A DNA stretch of 6,852 nt, taken from NCBI GenBank assembly GCA_036258735.1, contig DATADC010000074.1, positions 1-6,852 on the forward strand, in the 5' to 3' direction. Source of the DNA: JAPSGM01 sp036258735. Lineage in GTDB: Bacteria; Chloroflexota; Limnocylindria; QHBO01. Within the stretch, counting starts at the first letter, position 1, and every line of letters starts with the position of its first letter. Shown piece after piece: positions 5,733 to 6,852 of this stretch. The position numbers and the translations under genes were made by a program. The notes below the pieces were generated by a model. It saw only the letters and a list, made by a program, of their open reading frames with translations, had not been told where the DNA came from and searched no databases.

Positions 5733-5995
5733 ACCGCCGCTCGCGCAGCCAGCATCTCCGCGCTGGCCGCGAACATGTCCGGCGAAGCCATCAAGGCGGT
5801 GGCGGTGCGCGGGCCGAACGGCGTGAGGGCGGCGAGCAGCGCCTCCCGGGCAGTCGCGCCGAGGCCGTTCGTGGCGGTGGAGCCGCAGGTCACCGATGCA
5901 GCGCATCGGTCCTGGCGCACATCGAGGCGCACGCGAAAGGCCTGCCCGAAGGCCGTGGCGCGGAGCTCGAACTCGACCGAGACGCCGTTTTTCAT
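5729..5995 (-). CDS. Hypothetical 88-aa protein, first gene of a pair with the zinc-ribbon protein
   Basis: I do not recognise this family with confidence. The protein starts with alternating hydrophobic residues that look like two to three beta strands (VSVEFELRA, AFRVRLDV, CAASVTCG). A GLGATAREALLAAL helix follows, then PRTATALMASPDMFAASAEML, which looks like a second helix. There is no transmembrane segment or signal peptide. The evidence that it is real is the 4-base ATGA overlap with the zinc-ribbon gene and a composition unlike the Arg/Pro-rich shadow frames. The ATG at 5995 has no Shine-Dalgarno. A weak -10-like CACGCT lies 6 bases upstream (6007-6002), matching only A and T of the consensus but at the leaderless spacing. 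It is transcribed divergently from the DUF1801 gene. Confidence 0.65.
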   Translation of the reverse strand: MKNGVSVEFELRATAFGQAFRVRLDVRQDRCAASVTCGSTATNGLGATAREALLAALTPFGPRTATALMASPDMFAASAEMLAARAAV

Positions 5996-6044
5996 GGCGT
6001 GAGCGTGCGCCGGGGCCGCGACAGCTCATGTGTCGCGATGCTTG

Positions 6045-6076
6045 AGACCGATGAAGCGCCGGGCGCCGATCGGTCT
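6045..6076. promoter_or_regulatory. Long imperfect hairpin in the divergent spacer before the DUF1801 gene
   Basis: AGACCGAT (6045-6052) and ATCGGTCT (6069-6076) are perfect 8-bp inverted repeats. Between them GCGC (6056-6059) and GCGC (6063-6066) can form an inner stem around loop CGG. The element lies about 40 bases before the DUF1801 start and 50 bases before the divergent 88-aa gene. It could be an operator for either gene or a 5' leader structure. The rest of the 121-base spacer shows no convincing promoter. Confidence 0.45.
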
Positions 6077-6103
6077 ACATACCAGACGGCGACACCATCG
6101 AAT

Positions 6104-6109
6104 GGAGGA
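6104..6109 (+). promoter_or_regulatory. Strong Shine-Dalgarno (GGAGGA) that sets the DUF1801 start
   Basis: GGAGGA is followed by 7 bases and ATG at 6117, an ideal spacing. It decides against the in-frame ATG codons at 6102 and 6030. It is the only strong ribosome site in the window. Confidence 0.8.
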
Positions 6110-6116
6110 CTCTCCG

Positions 6117-6518
6117 ATGGGCAAGCGTGATCCACGGGTCGACGAGTACATCGAGGCCCTGCCGAAGTGGCAACGGCGCGTGTGCCGGGAGGTACGCGAG
6201 CTGGTCCACGCGGCAGATCGCGAGGTCGAGGAGACGATCAAGCGGACTCGGCAGCCGTACTTCGTCCTGGACGGCAACATTTGCGCGCTGCTGGCCGCCA
6301 AGGACCACGTCAACGTGTTCCTGTATGACGGCGCCATCGTGCCGGACCCGGAGGGCATCATCACCGGCGGGCATAACAACACCAGCGCTCGAACGGTTGC
6401 CATCCACGAGGGCGAACCGATCAACGCGCCGGCGTTGCGCCGCATGTTCGAGCAGATCATCGCGAACAATCGGGCAGGCGGCTGGCGCAAGCTCAAGGCG
6501 GCTGCCGGCAACGCATAG
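6117..6518 (+). CDS. DUF1801 domain protein
   Basis: A 133-aa protein that is essentially one DUF1801 (YdhG-like) domain. Family features seen are DPRVDEYIEALPKWQRRVCREVRELVHAAD at the N-terminus, VEETIKRTRQPYFVLDGNICALLAAKDHVNVFLYDGA in the centre, IITGGHNNTSARTVAIHEGE, and the C-terminal helix with IIANNRAGGWRKLK. Members are small alpha/beta proteins of unknown biochemical role, some related to a frataxin-like or iron-binding fold; no catalytic residue can be assigned here. The start at 6117 is fixed by the GGAGGA ribosome site, in contrast with the apparently leaderless neighbours. It is followed by 46 bases and then the cyclase gene, which seems to have its own promoter. Confidence 0.9.
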   Translation: MGKRDPRVDEYIEALPKWQRRVCREVRELVHAADREVEETIKRTRQPYFVLDGNICALLAAKDHVNVFLYDGAIVPDPEGIITGGHNNTSARTVAIHEGEPINAPALRRMFEQIIANNRAGGWRKLKAAAGNA

Positions 6519-6551
6519 CGCAAGGGGCTGGCGAGCGCTTGCCCGGCGTCC

Positions 6552-6557
6552 GACAAT
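6552..6557 (+). promoter_or_regulatory. Putative -10 box (GACAAT) for a leaderless cyclase transcript
   Basis: GACAAT lies 7 bases before the ATG at 6565, with no Shine-Dalgarno and no obvious -35 box. It resembles the other boxes here, though the first base departs from TANNNT. Confidence 0.4.
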
Positions 6558-6564
6558 GGGCGGC

Positions 6565-6852
6565 ATGCCACAGCAATCGGAACGTCGGGACGACGAGTAC
6601 TGGCGTGCGTTCCTGACGCATCCCGACACGCTGCTGAAGACAGGCCGTCACGTCCTGGCTCGGCTCCCCAGCTCGCCCCGCTGCCAGCTGTGCGCGGCGC
6701 CGTTCAGCGGCATCGGCCGTCCGCTGATGGCCGTCATCGGCAAGCGTCAGTCGTTGAACAACCCGAACATGTGCGACTCGTGCGAGAAGGTGCTGATCAA
6801 GCACCATGGCGGCGCAGAGGTGGAGGGCTCCATGCTCTTCGCGGACATTCGA
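6565..6852 (+). CDS. Adenylate/guanylate cyclase domain protein with N-terminal zinc module (5' part, cut by the window edge)
   Basis: The frame from ATG 6565 is open to the end of the window and gives 96 residues. Residues 40-73 carry two CxxC pairs, C40-x2-C43 (CQLC) and C70-x2-C73 (CDSC), joined by APFSGIGRPLMAVIGK and NNPNMC. This is the short zinc-binding module seen ahead of some class III cyclases. It is followed directly by EVEGSMLFADIR, the first strand of the class III catalytic domain, where D94 would be the first metal-binding aspartate. The enzyme would make a cyclic nucleotide from ATP or GTP. The substrate-specifying residues, the second aspartate and the C-terminus lie outside the window. 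The start is supported by the upstream GACAAT and by the protein beginning just before its first helix (DEYWRAFLTHPDTLL). Confidence 0.85.
   Translation, partial: MPQQSERRDDEYWRAFLTHPDTLLKTGRHVLARLPSSPRCQLCAAPFSGIGRPLMAVIGKRQSLNNPNMCDSCEKVLIKHHGGAEVEGSMLFADIR

Noticed and set aside
5733..6029. Extended zinc-ribbon frame starting at 6029
   Set aside because: The added 99 residues are Arg/Pro-rich, and the ATGA overlap at 5729-5732 gives a better start.
6030..6116. Upstream starts of the DUF1801 frame at 6030 and 6102
   Set aside because: The added residues cross the inverted repeat and the Shine-Dalgarno; GGAGGA at 6104-6109 places the start at 6117.
6518..6542. Possible terminator after the DUF1801 gene (AGCGC/GCGCT or GCAAG/CTTGC pairings)
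   Set aside because: Two competing 5-bp stems with large loops and no T-run; not distinguishable from chance in GC-rich DNA.
6493..6807. Minus-strand frame opposite the cyclase gene
   Set aside because: No recognisable motif; the plus strand there encodes two CxxC pairs and a cyclase catalytic opening.
1..6852. tRNA, rRNA, CRISPR, transposase or phage genes
   Set aside because: No cloverleaf-like sequence, regularly spaced repeats, terminal inverted repeats or recombinase motifs were seen by eye.

Overview
The window comes from a GC-rich bacterium. Gene starts are the most telling feature. Four of them (2900 on the minus strand; 3563, 4959 and 6565 on the plus strand) lack a Shine-Dalgarno sequence. 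Each instead has a -10-like hexamer 6 to 9 bases before the ATG, the pattern expected of leaderless transcripts. Together with GC richness and the gene families present (zinc-module adenylate/guanylate cyclase, DUF1801, stand-alone ferritin-like protein), this suggests a soil-type Actinobacteria/Thermoleophilia or Chloroflexota (Limnocylindria-like) lineage. That placement is an inference, not a proof.

Layout. Positions 10-1275 (+) encode an M16 (insulinase-type) zinc peptidase. It meets tail-to-tail, through a shared CTAG, a three-gene minus-strand unit that reads 3404 to 1272. That unit encodes a small YagU/DUF1440-like membrane protein, a GAF-domain protein, and a compact subtilisin-like S8 protease with no visible export signal. 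The GAF stop codon supplies part of the protease's ribosome-binding site. A 158-base divergent region (3405-3562) contains a four-copy 8-bp tandem repeat and the promoter of the next gene.

Positions 3563-4942 (+) encode a stand-alone ferritin-like protein of the VioB/RebD iminophenyl-pyruvate dimer synthase domain type. After a 16-base gap comes a DinB/ClbS-like metal-site protein (4959-5474). A small convergent region with a perfect hairpin separates this from a minus-strand pair overlapping by ATGA: an unrecognised 88-aa protein (5995-5729) and a 71-aa zinc-ribbon protein (5732-5517). A 121-base divergent spacer with a long imperfect hairpin leads to a DUF1801 protein (6117-6518, with a clear Shine-Dalgarno). 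The window ends inside a class III nucleotide cyclase gene (6565 to the edge), of which only the N-terminal four-cysteine module and the first catalytic residues are present.

No tRNA, rRNA, CRISPR array, insertion sequence or phage gene was seen. The best candidates for something undescribed are the YagU-like/GAF/S8 unit, the 88-aa plus zinc-ribbon pair, and the stand-alone VioB-type protein next to a ClbS-like protein. None is proved to be a new system by this sequence alone.
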